Source: Janthinobacterium psychrotolerans
GTDB lineage: Bacteria; Pseudomonadota; Gammaproteobacteria; Burkholderiales; Burkholderiaceae_D
Direction of reading: 5' to 3'
Assembly (NCBI RefSeq): GCF_001677885.1
Contig: NZ_LOCQ01000058.1
Coordinates: 62,001 to 126,000, forward strand
DNA length: 64,000 bases
Shown here: positions 47,538 to 56,841 of the stretch, piece after piece
Numbering within the stretch: position 1 is the first letter of the stretch
How the letters are laid out: each line of letters begins with the position of its first letter
The notes under the pieces: model-generated
Databases searched by the model: none
What the model was told of the DNA's origin: nothing
The model's input: the letters and a program-made list of their open reading frames with translations, nothing else
Position numbers and translations under genes: made by a program

Positions 47538-49364
47538 ATGACCCACACGACTTTGCGCCGCCTGCTGGCGTCGACCTTGCTGAGCCTGCTGGCTGCCTGC
47601 GGTGGTGGCGGTGGCGACAGCCAGCCCCCTGCGGTGCAGCAACCGGTAGTTACCAATCCGCCGCCAGCGACGTCCACGCCATCGATACCCGCCACCCCGA
47701 CGACACCGGCGGACCAGGGCACGGCCACACCGCCAGTCGTGGTCACGCCGGCGGCGCCAGCGCCCATGCCGGTGGCCGGGCGCGTGTTTACACGCAAGGA
47801 AGCGTCACGCTTTCTCGGCCGCGCCACGTTCGGCCCGAACATGGCGGCCATCGACGCGCTGGCCGCCAGCGACAGCGACGCCTGGTTCGCCGACCAATTC
47901 GCCAGGCCGCAAACCACGCACCTGAGCTATATGGACAAGTTGATCGCGGCGCAGGTCGCCGCCAATGGTCCCCGCGTCGGCTTCACGGCATTCTATGAAA
48001 CCTTCTGGCAGCAGGCCATCCGCGGCGAAGATCAGTTGCGCCAGCGCGTGGCGTTCGCCCTGTCGCAGATTTTCGTCATCTCGATGCAGAACGAGACGGT
48101 GCGGCCGCTGGTGCGCGGCACCTCCAGCTACTACGACATGCTGGGCCAGCATGCTTTCGGCAACTTCCGCAACCTGCTCGACGGCGTGGCCAGGCACCCG
48201 ATGATGGGCATCTACCTGTCCCACATGCGCAACCAGAAGGAATCCGGTACCCGCACGCCCGATGAAAACTTCGCCCGCGAAGTGATGCAGTTATTTACCA
48301 TCGGCCTGGTCCAGCTCAATGCGGACGGCAGCGTGAAACTGTCCGGCGGCAAGCCGATCGATACCTACTCGCGCGAGGATGTGGCGGGCCTGGCCAAAGT
48401 ATTCACGGGCCTGAGCTGGGCCGGGCCGGACCAGTCGACCGGCCGTTTCAATGGCAGCATCGCCGATCCCGAGCGCGACTCCAAGCCGATGCAGATGTAT
48501 CCGGCCTTCCATTCGACCAGCGAAAAGCGCTTTCTGGGACAGACCATCTCCGGCGCCACCAGCGGCGACGACGACATCAGGGTCGCGCTCGACACCCTGT
48601 TCAACCATCCGAACGCGGCGCCGTTCTTCAGCCGCCAGCTGATCCAGCGCCTGGTCACCAGCAATCCCGGCGCCGCCTACGTGGGCCGCGTGTCGGCCGT
48701 GTTTGCCAACAACGGCAAGGGCGTGCGCGGCGACATGCAGGCCATCGTGCGCGCCGTGCTGCTCGACCCCGAAGCGGTCGCGCTGCCCGGCAGCACCCAG
48801 CGCACCGGCAAATTGCGCGAACCCCTGCTGCGCCTGGCCAACTGGATGCGCGCCTTCGACGCCAAGCCCGCCAACGGCATCTACAATATCTACTACCTGG
48901 ACGACCCGCTGAGCGGCCTGGCAGGCAATCCGCTCAATGCGCCATCGGTCTTCAATTACTACCGCCCGTCTTACGTTCCGCCGAACTCGGCCATCGCCAG
49001 CGCAGGGCTGGTGGCGCCTGAAATGCAGCTCACCTCCGAGCCGTCCGTCACCGGCTACCTGAACTTCATGCAGGAAGCGGTCAATTCTGGCGTCGGCGAC
49101 GCGCGCCTGGTCAAACCCGACTACACGCAGGAACTGGCAGCGAGCGCCGACGCCAACGCGCTGGTCGACCGGGTCGACCTGCTGCTGCTGAATGGCGCCA
49201 TGACGTCCAGGCTGCGCGGGCAGATCGTCAATGCCGTCAACAGCATCGTCCTGCCCGCCGCCAGCACCACCAATGGACCGCAGATCGCCAATCTGCAGGC
49301 GAACCGGGTCAAGCTGGCGATTTTCCTGGCCATGGCCTCGACCGACTACCTGGTGCAAAAGTAA
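47538..49364 (+). CDS. DUF1800 lipoprotein
   Basis: This is a 608-residue exported protein. The start at 47538 gives a proper lipoprotein signal (LRRLLASTLLSLLAAC with lipobox LAAC, Cys21) followed by five glycines and a long Pro/Thr-rich linker, consistent with anchoring to the outer membrane. The body from about residue 90 is a DUF1800 domain: ASRFLGRATFGPN, QAIRGEDQLRQRVAFALSQIFVIS, GNFRNLLDGVARHPMMGIYL, the PDENFAREVMQLFTIGL block and FNYYRPSYVPP near the end. The function is unknown. Its DUF1501 partner follows 11 bases later, a common pairing. Confidence 0.92.
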   Translation: MTHTTLRRLLASTLLSLLAACGGGGGDSQPPAVQQPVVTNPPPATSTPSIPATPTTPADQGTATPPVVVTPAAPAPMPVAGRVFTRKEASRFLGRATFGPNMAAIDALAASDSDAWFADQFARPQTTHLSYMDKLIAAQVAANGPRVGFTAFYETFWQQAIRGEDQLRQRVAFALSQIFVISMQNETVRPLVRGTSSYYDMLGQHAFGNFRNLLDGVARHPMMGIYLSHMRNQKESGTRTPDENFAREVMQLFTIGLVQLNADGSVKLSGGKPIDTYSREDVAGLAKVFTGLSWAGPDQSTGRFNGSIADPERDSKPMQMYPAFHSTSEKRFLGQTISGATSGDDDIRVALDTLFNHPNAAPFFSRQLIQRLVTSNPGAAYVGRVSAVFANNGKGVRGDMQAIVRAVLLDPEAVALPGSTQRTGKLREPLLRLANWMRAFDAKPANGIYNIYYLDDPLSGLAGNPLNAPSVFNYYRPSYVPPNSAIASAGLVAPEMQLTSEPSVTGYLNFMQEAVNSGVGDARLVKPDYTQELAASADANALVDRVDLLLLNGAMTSRLRGQIVNAVNSIVLPAASTTNGPQIANLQANRVKLAIFLAMASTDYLVQK

Positions 49365-49375
49365 AGGACCATGCC

Positions 49376-50824
49376 ATGAGCAGCCATTTTCCCCACCTTC
49401 CCCGCCGCCGCTTCCTTGGCTCCATGCTGACCCTGGCCAGCGCCGGCGCCGCGCCATTCGCGCTGAACCTGGCGGCCATGGGCAACGCCGCCGCCCAATC
49501 GTCCGGCGACTACAAGGCCATGGTCTGCCTGTTCCTCAATGGCGGCAACGACGCCTTCAACACCGTGCTGGCCACCGACAACGCGTCCTGGAACGAATAC
49601 CTGCGCGTGCGCAACACCGGCGGCAGCGACTCGATCCACCTGCCCGGCGTGAGCGAAACGGGCGGCGTGCTGCCCATCGTTCCCGCCACCGCGCAGGCCG
49701 GCCGCAGCTTCGCCCTGCACCCTGGCCTGGGCCCGCTGAAGGAATTGTTCGATGGCGGCCGCGCGGCCGTGGTGGCCAATGTCGGCACCCTGATCGCGCC
49801 GACCACCCTGGCCCAGTACAAGGCGAAAAGCGTGGCGCTGCCGCCCAAGCTGTTTTCGCACAACGACCAGCAGTCGACCTGGCAATCGGGCCAGCCCGAA
49901 GGCGCCAGCGTGGGCTGGGGCGGCCGCCTGGGCGACCTGGCGATGGCCGGCAATGCCAATGCCAATGCCATGTTTACCACCATTTCGGCGGCCGGCAACA
50001 CGGTCTTCCTCAGCGGCCAGCAGGTGCGCCAGTTCCAGGTCGGCCAGGCCGGCGCCGTGGCGATCCGAGGCCTCAGCGCCAATCTGTACGGCAGCGCCGC
50101 CGGCACGCAGGCGCTGCAAGCCATCCTGGCCGACGCCGGCAATGACCTGATCGAACAGGAACAGAAAGCGGCGGTGCAGCGCGCCATTTCCAGCCAGGCC
50201 ATTTTGAGCGGCGCCATGCTGGCGGCCGGCCCCGCCGGCGTGCCCAACCCGACCAGCTACATCAGTCCGGCCACCGGCGTGGCGGCCACCAATCCGCTGG
50301 CGGTGCAACTGCAGACGGTGGCGCGCATTATCGGCGGGCGCAGCGCGCTGGGCGCCAAACGGCAGGTGTTTTACGTGACCCTGGGCGGCTTCGACACGCA
50401 CGACCGGCAAAAGATCCAGCAGGCCGACCTGATGGCCCGCCTGGCGCACGCGCTGGCCTATTTCGACGCCACCCTGGCCACGCTGCAGGGCACCGACCTG
50501 CGCCGCCAGGTCACCACCTTCACGGCCTCGGACTTTGGCCGCACCTTTACCAGCAATGGCGACGGCACCGACCACGGCTGGGGCGCCCACCACTTCGTGG
50601 TCGGCGGCGCCGTGCGCGGGCACGATATCTACGGCGCCTTCCCGGCCTCGGGCCTGGGCCACGCGCTCGATGTCGGTTCCGGCTCGCTGCTGCCGACCAT
50701 TTCCGTCGACCAGTACGGCGCCACCCTGGCCAAATGGTTCGGCGTGCCGGACAGCCGGCTGGGCGAGGTGTTCCCCAACCTGGCCAACTTTACCCAGCGC
50801 GACCTGGGTTTCATGAGCGTCTAG
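49376..50824 (+). CDS. DUF1501 protein with Tat-type signal
   Basis: This 482-residue exported protein belongs to DUF1501, a sulfatase-like alkaline-phosphatase superfamily branch often annotated as twin-arginine exported. The N-terminus PRRRFLGSMLTLASAGAAPF carries a twin-arginine motif and ends in AAAQSSG. The body shows MVCLFLNGGNDAFNTV, FALHPGLGPLKELFDGG, FSHNDQQSTWQSG, FYVTLGGFDTHDRQ, TFTASDFGRTFTSNGDGTDHGWGAHHFVVGG and a C-terminal WFGVPDSRLGEVFPNL. AAGGACC supplies the ribosome-binding site. Likely metal- or substrate-binding residues are the aspartates in GGND and the His/Gly-rich block, but the function is unproved. Confidence 0.92.
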   Translation: MSSHFPHLPRRRFLGSMLTLASAGAAPFALNLAAMGNAAAQSSGDYKAMVCLFLNGGNDAFNTVLATDNASWNEYLRVRNTGGSDSIHLPGVSETGGVLPIVPATAQAGRSFALHPGLGPLKELFDGGRAAVVANVGTLIAPTTLAQYKAKSVALPPKLFSHNDQQSTWQSGQPEGASVGWGGRLGDLAMAGNANANAMFTTISAAGNTVFLSGQQVRQFQVGQAGAVAIRGLSANLYGSAAGTQALQAILADAGNDLIEQEQKAAVQRAISSQAILSGAMLAAGPAGVPNPTSYISPATGVAATNPLAVQLQTVARIIGGRSALGAKRQVFYVTLGGFDTHDRQKIQQADLMARLAHALAYFDATLATLQGTDLRRQVTTFTASDFGRTFTSNGDGTDHGWGAHHFVVGGAVRGHDIYGAFPASGLGHALDVGSGSLLPTISVDQYGATLAKWFGVPDSRLGEVFPNLANFTQRDLGFMSV

Positions 50825-50833
50825 CCCTTGAGT

Positions 50834-51679
50834 CTAGCCATTGACGCCAATGGTCAGCGTGACGACATAGCCATCGGTGGCGTTGCCCGTCACGCCGGCC
50901 ATCTGCAGGCTGGTGCCGTCGCTGAAGACATTGTCGGTGGCATAGCTGATCTGCGCCAGGTTGCGCACGCTGGCCGTGTAGCCGCTGGCCGTGTACACCT
51001 CGTTCAGGGTCGCCAGCGGAAACGTGAATTGCGAGGTCTTGATGCGCTTGCTGGCGGCGGCCGCCTTGGCCAGGCTCGGGTAGACCTCGAAATGCACGTG
51101 CGGCATGCGCCCCGCATAGCAGCCGGGGAAGATGGTGGTAAACGACAGTGTGCCGCTGCTGTCCGTTTCCTGCACTCCGCGCAGATAGTTCTGCGCCGTC
51201 ACGCCGTTTGAGTACAGCGAATACAGGCCGTCGCGGTCGCAATGCCACAGATAGATCGCGTAGCCGGCCAGGCTGGCGCAGCTGGCGTTGGCGTTCACCA
51301 GCTGCAGCCTGATGGTCAGGGGAACCCCTGCCGCCACGCCGGTGGCGCCATTGAAACTGGCGCGGATATCGCTGCGCACCACGCCCGACTGGTTCAGCAC
51401 ATTGATGATGCTGCCACCATTGGTATTGCTGCCATCGGCCGGATACGGTCCGCCCGTCTCGTCCGGGATCACCGCGCAGGCGGTGGTAATTGTCGTCGGC
51501 GTGGTGGCGGTGCCGGTGGCCGTCTCGGTGGCAGTGCTGCCGCTACCGGAGCCGCCGCAACTGATCAACGGCAAGCCGGCGGCACCCGCCAGCACCCAGC
51601 GCATCAGCCGGCGCCGTTCCAGCGCCTGCCGCTCCATCACTTCGAGGTCGCACGCGAGGCCGACATCATGTAATTCCAT
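50834..51679 (-). CDS. Intradiol-ring-cleavage dioxygenase-like exported protein
   Basis: This 281-residue protein has the intradiol dioxygenase core: the substrate-loop DETGGPYPADGS, the strand AIYLWHCDRDGLYSLY and the iron-ligand motif TIFPGCYAGRMPHVHFEVY, in which the tyrosine and two histidines match the family's Fe(III) ligands. The N-terminus has RRLMRWVLAGAAGLPLISCGG, a lipoprotein-type signal with lipobox LISC, then a Ser/Thr-rich linker, so it is exported and probably membrane-anchored. Its substrate is unknown; exported relatives are common and poorly studied. GGAG is located before the ATG at 51679. It converges on the DUF1501 gene, and the gap is only 9 bases. Confidence 0.9.
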   Translation of the reverse strand: MELHDVGLACDLEVMERQALERRRLMRWVLAGAAGLPLISCGGSGSGSTATETATGTATTPTTITTACAVIPDETGGPYPADGSNTNGGSIINVLNQSGVVRSDIRASFNGATGVAAGVPLTIRLQLVNANASCASLAGYAIYLWHCDRDGLYSLYSNGVTAQNYLRGVQETDSSGTLSFTTIFPGCYAGRMPHVHFEVYPSLAKAAAASKRIKTSQFTFPLATLNEVYTASGYTASVRNLAQISYATDNVFSDGTSLQMAGVTGNATDGYVVTLTIGVNG

Positions 51680-51801
51680 ACATACTCCATCAGGTGGGGC
51701 AAGCCGGCCAGCGCGGGACTGAGGCTGGCGCACAGGTACACCAGGCGCATGGCGTGCTGGCCCATGCTGGTGTCGGCCGTGCTGGCTGGCTTGCGTTTCA
51801 T
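51637..51801 (-). CDS. Possible 54-residue small protein between the Spy-like and dioxygenase genes
   Basis: A frame beginning ATG at 51799-51801 overlaps the stop of the Spy-like gene in ATGA and runs 54 residues to TGA at 51637-51639. It overlaps the first 43 bases of the dioxygenase gene in another frame. It reads MKRKPASTADTSMGQHAMRLV and then a mildly hydrophobic stretch LCASLSPALAGLPHL. The ATGA overlap suggests translational coupling linking the Spy-like and dioxygenase genes. It may be a real small protein or a chance frame. No relatives can be named. Confidence 0.35.
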   Translation of the reverse strand: MKRKPASTADTSMGQHAMRLVYLCASLSPALAGLPHLMEYVWNYMMSASRATSK

Positions 51802-52241
51802 GGCCTGGTTGCCTGTTCGCTGCGGCGCGCAGCTATCTGCTGGCGCTGCTCCGGCGTCAGCACGGCCAGCAATTGCTGTTCCAGGCGCGCATGCTGCAGG
51901 CTGATTGTCGCCATGGCCTGCGCCGCGCTGTTGGCCAGAGTGACCGCCTTCGCATCGTCATAGTGATTCGACGAGGCCAGCTCACGCAGTTGCTCATGCG
52001 CCCTGAAGGCGATCTTCTGCTGTTCGCGCAGCAGCGGCGCCTGGGCGCAGGTGGCGGCAAAGACCTTGTCCTGCTGCGCTTCGCTCAGGTCCACGCCACG
52101 CAGCACCGGCGGCAAGCCCTCGCCCGGGCCTTCCATGCGCGGGCCCGGCATCGGTCCCGGACCGTGCTGGGCGTGGGCGGCCAGCGGCGCGCCCATGGCG
52201 GTGGCCAGCAGCAGCGACATCATGACAGTGGCTTGTTTCAT
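51798..52241 (-). CDS. Spy/CpxP-like periplasmic protein
   Basis: This is a 147-residue exported protein with a signal peptide (ATVMMSLLLATAMGAPLAAHA) and an all-helical body of the LTXXQ/CpxP-Spy type, seen as VDLSEAQQDKVFAA and VLTPEQRQQIAARR. A Pro/Gly-rich segment just after the signal contains PGPRME (residues 32-37), matching two copies in the sensor kinase's periplasmic loop. CpxP and Spy are periplasmic chaperones; CpxP binds CpxA and inhibits it. The gene is divergent from the CpxR-like regulator gene, and a perfect CpxR box lies 70 bases upstream. That makes it a probable Cpx-controlled feedback regulator or chaperone. Confidence 0.88.
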   Translation of the reverse strand: MKQATVMMSLLLATAMGAPLAAHAQHGPGPMPGPRMEGPGEGLPPVLRGVDLSEAQQDKVFAATCAQAPLLREQQKIAFRAHEQLRELASSNHYDDAKAVTLANSAAQAMATISLQHARLEQQLLAVLTPEQRQQIAARRSEQATRP

Positions 52242-52277
52242 GCTCGGTTTCCTCTCGTTTCAATGAGCGTCCATTGT

Positions 52278-52311
52278 CTGGCGCTGGCGTGTAAAGCAAC
52301 GTCAGCGCCAG
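52278..52311. repeat. Inverted repeat beside the CpxR box
   Basis: CTGGCGCTG (52278-52286) and CAGCGCCAG (52303-52311) form a perfect nine-base inverted repeat around a single GTAAA half-site (52291-52295). It directly abuts the first CpxR box, on the Spy-like side. Confidence 0.5.
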
Positions 52312-52326
52312 GTAAAAACGTGTAAA
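52312..52326. promoter_or_regulatory. CpxR box of the Spy-like gene (GTAAA-N5-GTAAA)
   Basis: GTAAA at 52312-52316 and GTAAA at 52322-52326 are separated by exactly five bases, the published CpxR consensus. The nearest edge is 70 bases from the Spy-like start codon. A further single GTAAA lies at 52291. Confidence 0.8.
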
Positions 52327-52357
52327 GCAATGTGAGAAACTGTATAAAGGAAGCGAT

Positions 52358-52372
52358 GTAAAAGCGGGTAAA
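52358..52372. promoter_or_regulatory. CpxR box of the cpxR-like gene (GTAAA-N5-GTAAA)
   Basis: GTAAA at 52358-52362 and GTAAA at 52368-52372 are separated by exactly five bases. The nearest edge is 74 bases before the start codon of the regulator gene, which fits autoregulation. A TATCAT resembling a -10 lies between the box and the gene. Confidence 0.8.
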
Positions 52373-52446
52373 ACGGCCCGGCACCCTTGGCCGGGGCTGC
52401 TATCATGGCCGATCCACCTCGGGAAAAATCAGGAAGACACATCCGC

Positions 52447-53136
<690 letters not shown>

Positions 53137-53138
53137 AC

Positions 53139-54659
53139 GTGGGCCGCCTGTTCTGGAAGTTTTTCCTGTGCATCCTGCTGGCCCAGGTGGCCGCCACCAT
53201 CGGCATCGGCGGCACGTTCTGGCTGAAAAGCCGCGCCGCCCAGCAGGCGCGGGCGCAGGACATCGATACCAGCCCACCCGCGCAGATGGTCATCGAGGCG
53301 GCCACCGCCACCCTGGAAGCGGGCGGCAGCAAGGCGCTGCGCCAGTTTATAAGCAAGCTCGAACGCCGGCGCGTGATGGCGGTCGACAGCCAGGGTCACG
53401 AGCTGATGGGCCGCACGGTGCAGCCGGCCGTTTTGGCCAAGGCGCGCGCCCTGCTGGCGCAGGAGCAGCCGCGCGCCGTCGTGCGCGACGTTACCGGCAG
53501 CGATGGCGTGCGCTACCTGCTGTTCCTGCCCTATTCCGAACATTTCCGTACCGCCGAGAACATCACCGCGCGCGCCACCCTGAACGCAATGAGCATGGCC
53601 GGCGGCAGCCTGCCGCCAGGCCCGCGCATGGACGGTGCCGGCCAGCCAACGGAGATGAACGGCAGGTACACGCCGCCCAACCGCGACGAGATGGGCAATC
53701 CGGGTGGCATGCCGCCCGGCCCGCGCATGGACAGCCCGTATCGTGCCTTTATTCCGATTCTCGCCGCCACCGTCGCCAGCCTGCTGTTTGCCTTCCTGCT
53801 GGCCTGGTATTTTTCGCGCCCGATCCGCGACCTGCGCAACGCTTTCGAAGCGGCCTCGCAAGGCGATCTGGCGCCGCGCTTTGCCGCAACGAACAAGCGC
53901 GGCGATGAACTGACCGACCTGGGCCGCGATTTCGACCGCATGACGGGCCGCTTGCGCAACCTGATGGATAGCCAGACCCGGCTGCTGCACGATGTATCGC
54001 ACGAATTGCGCTCGCCGCTGGCTCGCCTGCAGGCGGCCATCGGCCTGGCCCACCAGCAGCCCGACAAGCTGGCCGCGTCGATGGATCGCATCGAGCGCGA
54101 AAGCGTGCGCATGGACAAGCTGGTCGGCGAGCTGCTGACGCTGTCGCGCCTGGAAGCGGGCGCCGTCAATCCGCTCAACGAAGACTTCAGCATCGCCGAT
54201 TTATTGCACGACATCGTCGAAGACGCGCGTTTCGAGGCCGGGGGCGATGGCCGCCAGATCGGCATTACCGTCAGCGGCGACACCGATATCGCCAGCGCCA
54301 TCGTCAATGGACAGGCCGAATTGCTGGGGCGCGCGGTGGAAAACGTGGTGCGCAACGCCATCAAGCACAGCCTTGACGCCGGCGTGGTGAGCGTGGTGCT
54401 GTCGCGCCACGATGCGGGGCGGCAAGTGCATGTGACGGTGCTCGACCATGGGCCCGGCGTGGCCGAGACCGACCTGTCCGCCATCTTCGAGCCCTTTTTC
54501 CGCGCCAGTAACACGCAGAAATCGACCGATGGCCACGGCCTGGGGCTGGCGATTGCCCAGCATGTGGTCAAGGGTCATGGCGGCTCGATTGCGGCGAGGA
54601 ACCGCAGCAGCGGCGGCCTGTGCGTGGAAATACGCTTGCCCGCAAAACAGCCGGGCTGA
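53139..54659 (+). CDS. cpxA: CpxA-like sensor histidine kinase
   Basis: This is a 506-residue membrane kinase. It has a helix near residues 8-28 and a periplasmic loop (about 30-200) that is proline-rich and contains PGPRMD at 160-165 and again at 193-198. A second helix (IPILAATVASLLFAFLLAWYF) follows, then a HAMP segment, the H-box with His288 in HDVSHELRSPLARLQAA, and the ATPase domain with NVVRNAIKHS, DHGPGV and GHGLGLAI. The start codon is GTG, two bases after cpxR. A cap-like region of CpxA is the known site of CpxP inhibition, and the loop's proline motif also occurs in the adjacent Spy-like protein. The role should be envelope-stress sensing. Confidence 0.92.
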   Translation: MGRLFWKFFLCILLAQVAATIGIGGTFWLKSRAAQQARAQDIDTSPPAQMVIEAATATLEAGGSKALRQFISKLERRRVMAVDSQGHELMGRTVQPAVLAKARALLAQEQPRAVVRDVTGSDGVRYLLFLPYSEHFRTAENITARATLNAMSMAGGSLPPGPRMDGAGQPTEMNGRYTPPNRDEMGNPGGMPPGPRMDSPYRAFIPILAATVASLLFAFLLAWYFSRPIRDLRNAFEAASQGDLAPRFAATNKRGDELTDLGRDFDRMTGRLRNLMDSQTRLLHDVSHELRSPLARLQAAIGLAHQQPDKLAASMDRIERESVRMDKLVGELLTLSRLEAGAVNPLNEDFSIADLLHDIVEDARFEAGGDGRQIGITVSGDTDIASAIVNGQAELLGRAVENVVRNAIKHSLDAGVVSVVLSRHDAGRQVHVTVLDHGPGVAETDLSAIFEPFFRASNTQKSTDGHGLGLAIAQHVVKGHGGSIAARNRSSGGLCVEIRLPAKQPG

Positions 54660-54668
54660 CCTCAATGC

Positions 54669-55040
54669 TTATGCCTGGGTATCGATAATGCTGCCCAGGG
54701 TCGAGGTGGCCGAACGCGCGGGGCTGCTGCTGGTGTCCGCGCTGCTGGCGGCCTGGCTGTCCTGTTTTTGCTGCGCCTGCTGAGCGGCGGCCGCCTGCAA
54801 TTGCGCGATCAGCGCCTGCAGCAGCTGTATCTGCTGCGCCAGCTGCTTCTGCATCTTTTTCGACGCTTCCGTCTGCTCGCCCGTCTGCGACTCCTTCAAC
54901 TGCTGTTGCGCCCCCGCAATCTGCTCTTGCAGTGCGGCGATCTGCTTGGCGCTGCTCGACCCGCTGCCGCTGGCCCCGCCGCTGCCGGTGACCGTAATCA
55001 CCGAGCTGACTCCGCTACCCGAACTGATTGGCGATACCAT
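54669..55040 (-). CDS. FlxA-like protein
   Basis: This is a 123-residue small protein with a Ser/Gly-rich N-terminus, then an amphipathic coiled-coil helix with Gln/Ala heptads (QIAALQEQIAGAQQQLK, MQKQLAQQIQLLQALIAQLQ) and a Ser-rich end, as in the FlxA family. The FlxA family was named from a flagellar-regulated gene of E. coli; its function is unknown. A strong ribosome-binding site (GAGGGAAG) precedes the ATG. A perfect CpxR box is 71 bases upstream, and the leader resembles that of the Spy-like gene. It converges on cpxA with a 9-base gap, so it closes the Cpx island. Confidence 0.8.
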   Translation of the reverse strand: MVSPISSGSGVSSVITVTGSGGASGSGSSSAKQIAALQEQIAGAQQQLKESQTGEQTEASKKMQKQLAQQIQLLQALIAQLQAAAAQQAQQKQDSQAASSADTSSSPARSATSTLGSIIDTQA

Positions 55041-55111
55041 GATGCTTCCCTCTCGTCTGTTTCAATACTGTCATTATCGGCAAAGTTTACTATAGATAAA
55101 CAGGCACCGGT

Positions 55112-55126
55112 GTAAAGACGGGTAAA
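55112..55126. promoter_or_regulatory. CpxR box of the FlxA-like gene (GTAAA-N5-GTAAA)
   Basis: GTAAA at 55112-55116 and GTAAA at 55122-55126 are separated by exactly five bases. The nearest edge is 71 bases from the start codon of the FlxA-like gene, the same distance and orientation as at the Spy-like gene. The rest of the spacer 55127-55288, toward dcd, shows no other clear element. Confidence 0.75.
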
Positions 55127-55288
55127 AGCAGCCTGTATCATGCAGGCGGTGCGCAGTCTGTGCAGCGAGGCGGGATTGATGATGGGACAGCGCGGCCTGC
55201 CTGCGCAGCACGCAAATGCTGCTGCGCGGGCATATGCCGCTGTGCCAGGCGTCGCCGGAACTGGCGGCCTGGCTGGCAAAACGCTAGA

Positions 55289-55855
55289 TCATGCTTTTGG
55301 CAGGGTCACGCCGCTCTGGCCCTGGTACTTGCCGTCGCGGTCCTTGTACGAGGTTTCGCACACTTCATCGCTTTCGAAGAACAGCACTTGCGCGCAGCCT
55401 TCGCCGGCGTAGATCTTGGCCGGCAGCGGCGTGGTGTTGGAAAACTCCAGGGTCACATAGCCTTCCCATTCCGGTTCGAACGGGGTGACGTTGACGATAA
55501 TGCCGCAACGGGCGTAGGTCGACTTGCCCAGGCAAATGGTCAGCACGCTGCGTGGAATGCGGAAATATTCGATGGTGCGGGCCAGCGCGAACGAGTTCGG
55601 CGGGATGATGCAGACATCGCTTTTCACATCGACAAACGAGTTCGAATCGAAGTTTTTCGGATCGACGATGGTGCTGTTGATATTCGTGAAAATCTTGAAT
55701 TCGTCGGCGCAGCGGATGTCATAGCCATAGGACGAGGTACCGTAGGAGATCACCTTGCGGCCATCGACGGCGCGCACCTGATTCGGTTCGAACGGCTCGA
55801 TCATGCCCGTTTGTTCCGCCATGCGGCGTATCCATTTATCGCTTTTAATCGTCAT
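55289..55855 (-). CDS. dcd: dCTP deaminase
   Basis: The enzyme deaminates dCTP to dUTP for thymidylate synthesis. The 188-residue protein has the family's length and signatures: [27 protein letters not shown], the [31 protein letters not shown] segment, the catalytic region [21 protein letters not shown] with its conserved glutamate and [12 protein letters not shown]. It is the last of a minus-strand set (TSUP, HAD, hydrolase, dcd), but the 124-base gap upstream allows its own promoter. Confidence 0.97.
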   Translation of the reverse strand: MTIKSDKWIRRMAEQTGMIEPFEPNQVRAVDGRKVISYGTSSYGYDIRCADEFKIFTNINSTIVDPKNFDSNSFVDVKSDVCIIPPNSFALARTIEYFRIPRSVLTICLGKSTYARCGIIVNVTPFEPEWEGYVTLEFSNTTPLPAKIYAGEGCAQVLFFESDEVCETSYKDRDGKYQGQSGVTLPKA

Positions 55856-55979
55856 CGCTGGGCATCTTTCTAGAATATCGGAAGGGCTGGGGCGCGCAGC
55901 CTTGGGGGCAGCGGCCCGAATGGCAGGATTTTACGCGAAAACCTGCCGGCGTTGGCCCCTCGTGCGCCAAATTGATGGC

Positions 55980-56783
55980 CTAAGCGTGCCCCGCCAGCAA
56001 GGCCGTGATCATTTCATGCACCGCCTGCGCCGCCAGCTCGGGCGACTCCATGGGAAACAGGTGGCCGCCCGGCACTTGCCGGAAAAACCTGCCCACCAGT
56101 TTTCTGGTCGCGGCCAGGCCCGCCTGCCGGCATTCGACCGAGTCAAGGCCGCCGATAAAGCCGACCGGCACCGGCAAGCCGTGTTTCACCAGCGCGCCCA
56201 CATGGTGCGGCAAGCCCCGGTAGACCTCGGTTTCCACCTCGCGCGTAAAGCGCAGCTGCACACCGTCCGGGTGGGGTACGAGACCGCTGGCCATATAGTC
56301 GCGCAGCACCTGCGGCGCCCAGATGGCAAACAGCGCCTTGGCGGCAAAGTGATCGTGCGCCGCCTGCGCATCGGGCCACACTTTGCGGCGCCGGGCCGAA
56401 AAACGCGCCGGCGAATAGCGCTCGCCAATGGCCGTGTTCCTGGCCAGGCGCACGAACATGGCGCGCCAGCCGGCCACCACCGGGGAATCGAGCAGCACCA
56501 CGCAGCGCACCAGGTCGGGCCGGGCCTTGGCCGCCATCACGCTCAGCATGCCGCCCAGCGAATGGCCGACCAGGATCACCGGCGCGCTGTAGCGCCGTTC
56601 CAGGTCATCGACCAGTTCGCGCACCAGCTCGGGCCAGCCGGCCGTGACCGGATAGCGCGGATCGTGGCCATGCATGTCCAGCGCCTGCACCTGGTAGTGC
56701 GCGCCTAACAGGGAAAACAGCTGGCGGTAGGTGCCGGCCGGGTAACTGTTGGCGTGGGCAAAGTGGAGCTGCGGTAGTGTCAT
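55980..56783 (-). CDS. Alpha/beta-fold hydrolase
   Basis: This 267-residue alpha/beta hydrolase has the nucleophile elbow GHSLGG in VILVGHSLGGMLSV and the catalytic acid probably in IGGLDSVECR. A histidine lies in VPGGHLFPMESP, and an HG motif, ALDMHGHDPRYP, sits near the N-terminus. The short opening PQLHFAHANSYPAGTYRQLF is typical of a branch with a small N-terminal lid. The substrate is not known. The gene is about 60 bases downstream of a HAD-type phosphatase gene on the same strand. Confidence 0.9.
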   Translation of the reverse strand: MTLPQLHFAHANSYPAGTYRQLFSLLGAHYQVQALDMHGHDPRYPVTAGWPELVRELVDDLERRYSAPVILVGHSLGGMLSVMAAKARPDLVRCVVLLDSPVVAGWRAMFVRLARNTAIGERYSPARFSARRRKVWPDAQAAHDHFAAKALFAIWAPQVLRDYMASGLVPHPDGVQLRFTREVETEVYRGLPHHVGALVKHGLPVPVGFIGGLDSVECRQAGLAATRKLVGRFFRQVPGGHLFPMESPELAAQAVHEMITALLAGHA

Positions 56784-56841
56784 GGTGGGGTTCTTGCGGG
56801 CTGGGCGATGGATGATTGTAATGGCAGGCCAGCCATACGGA

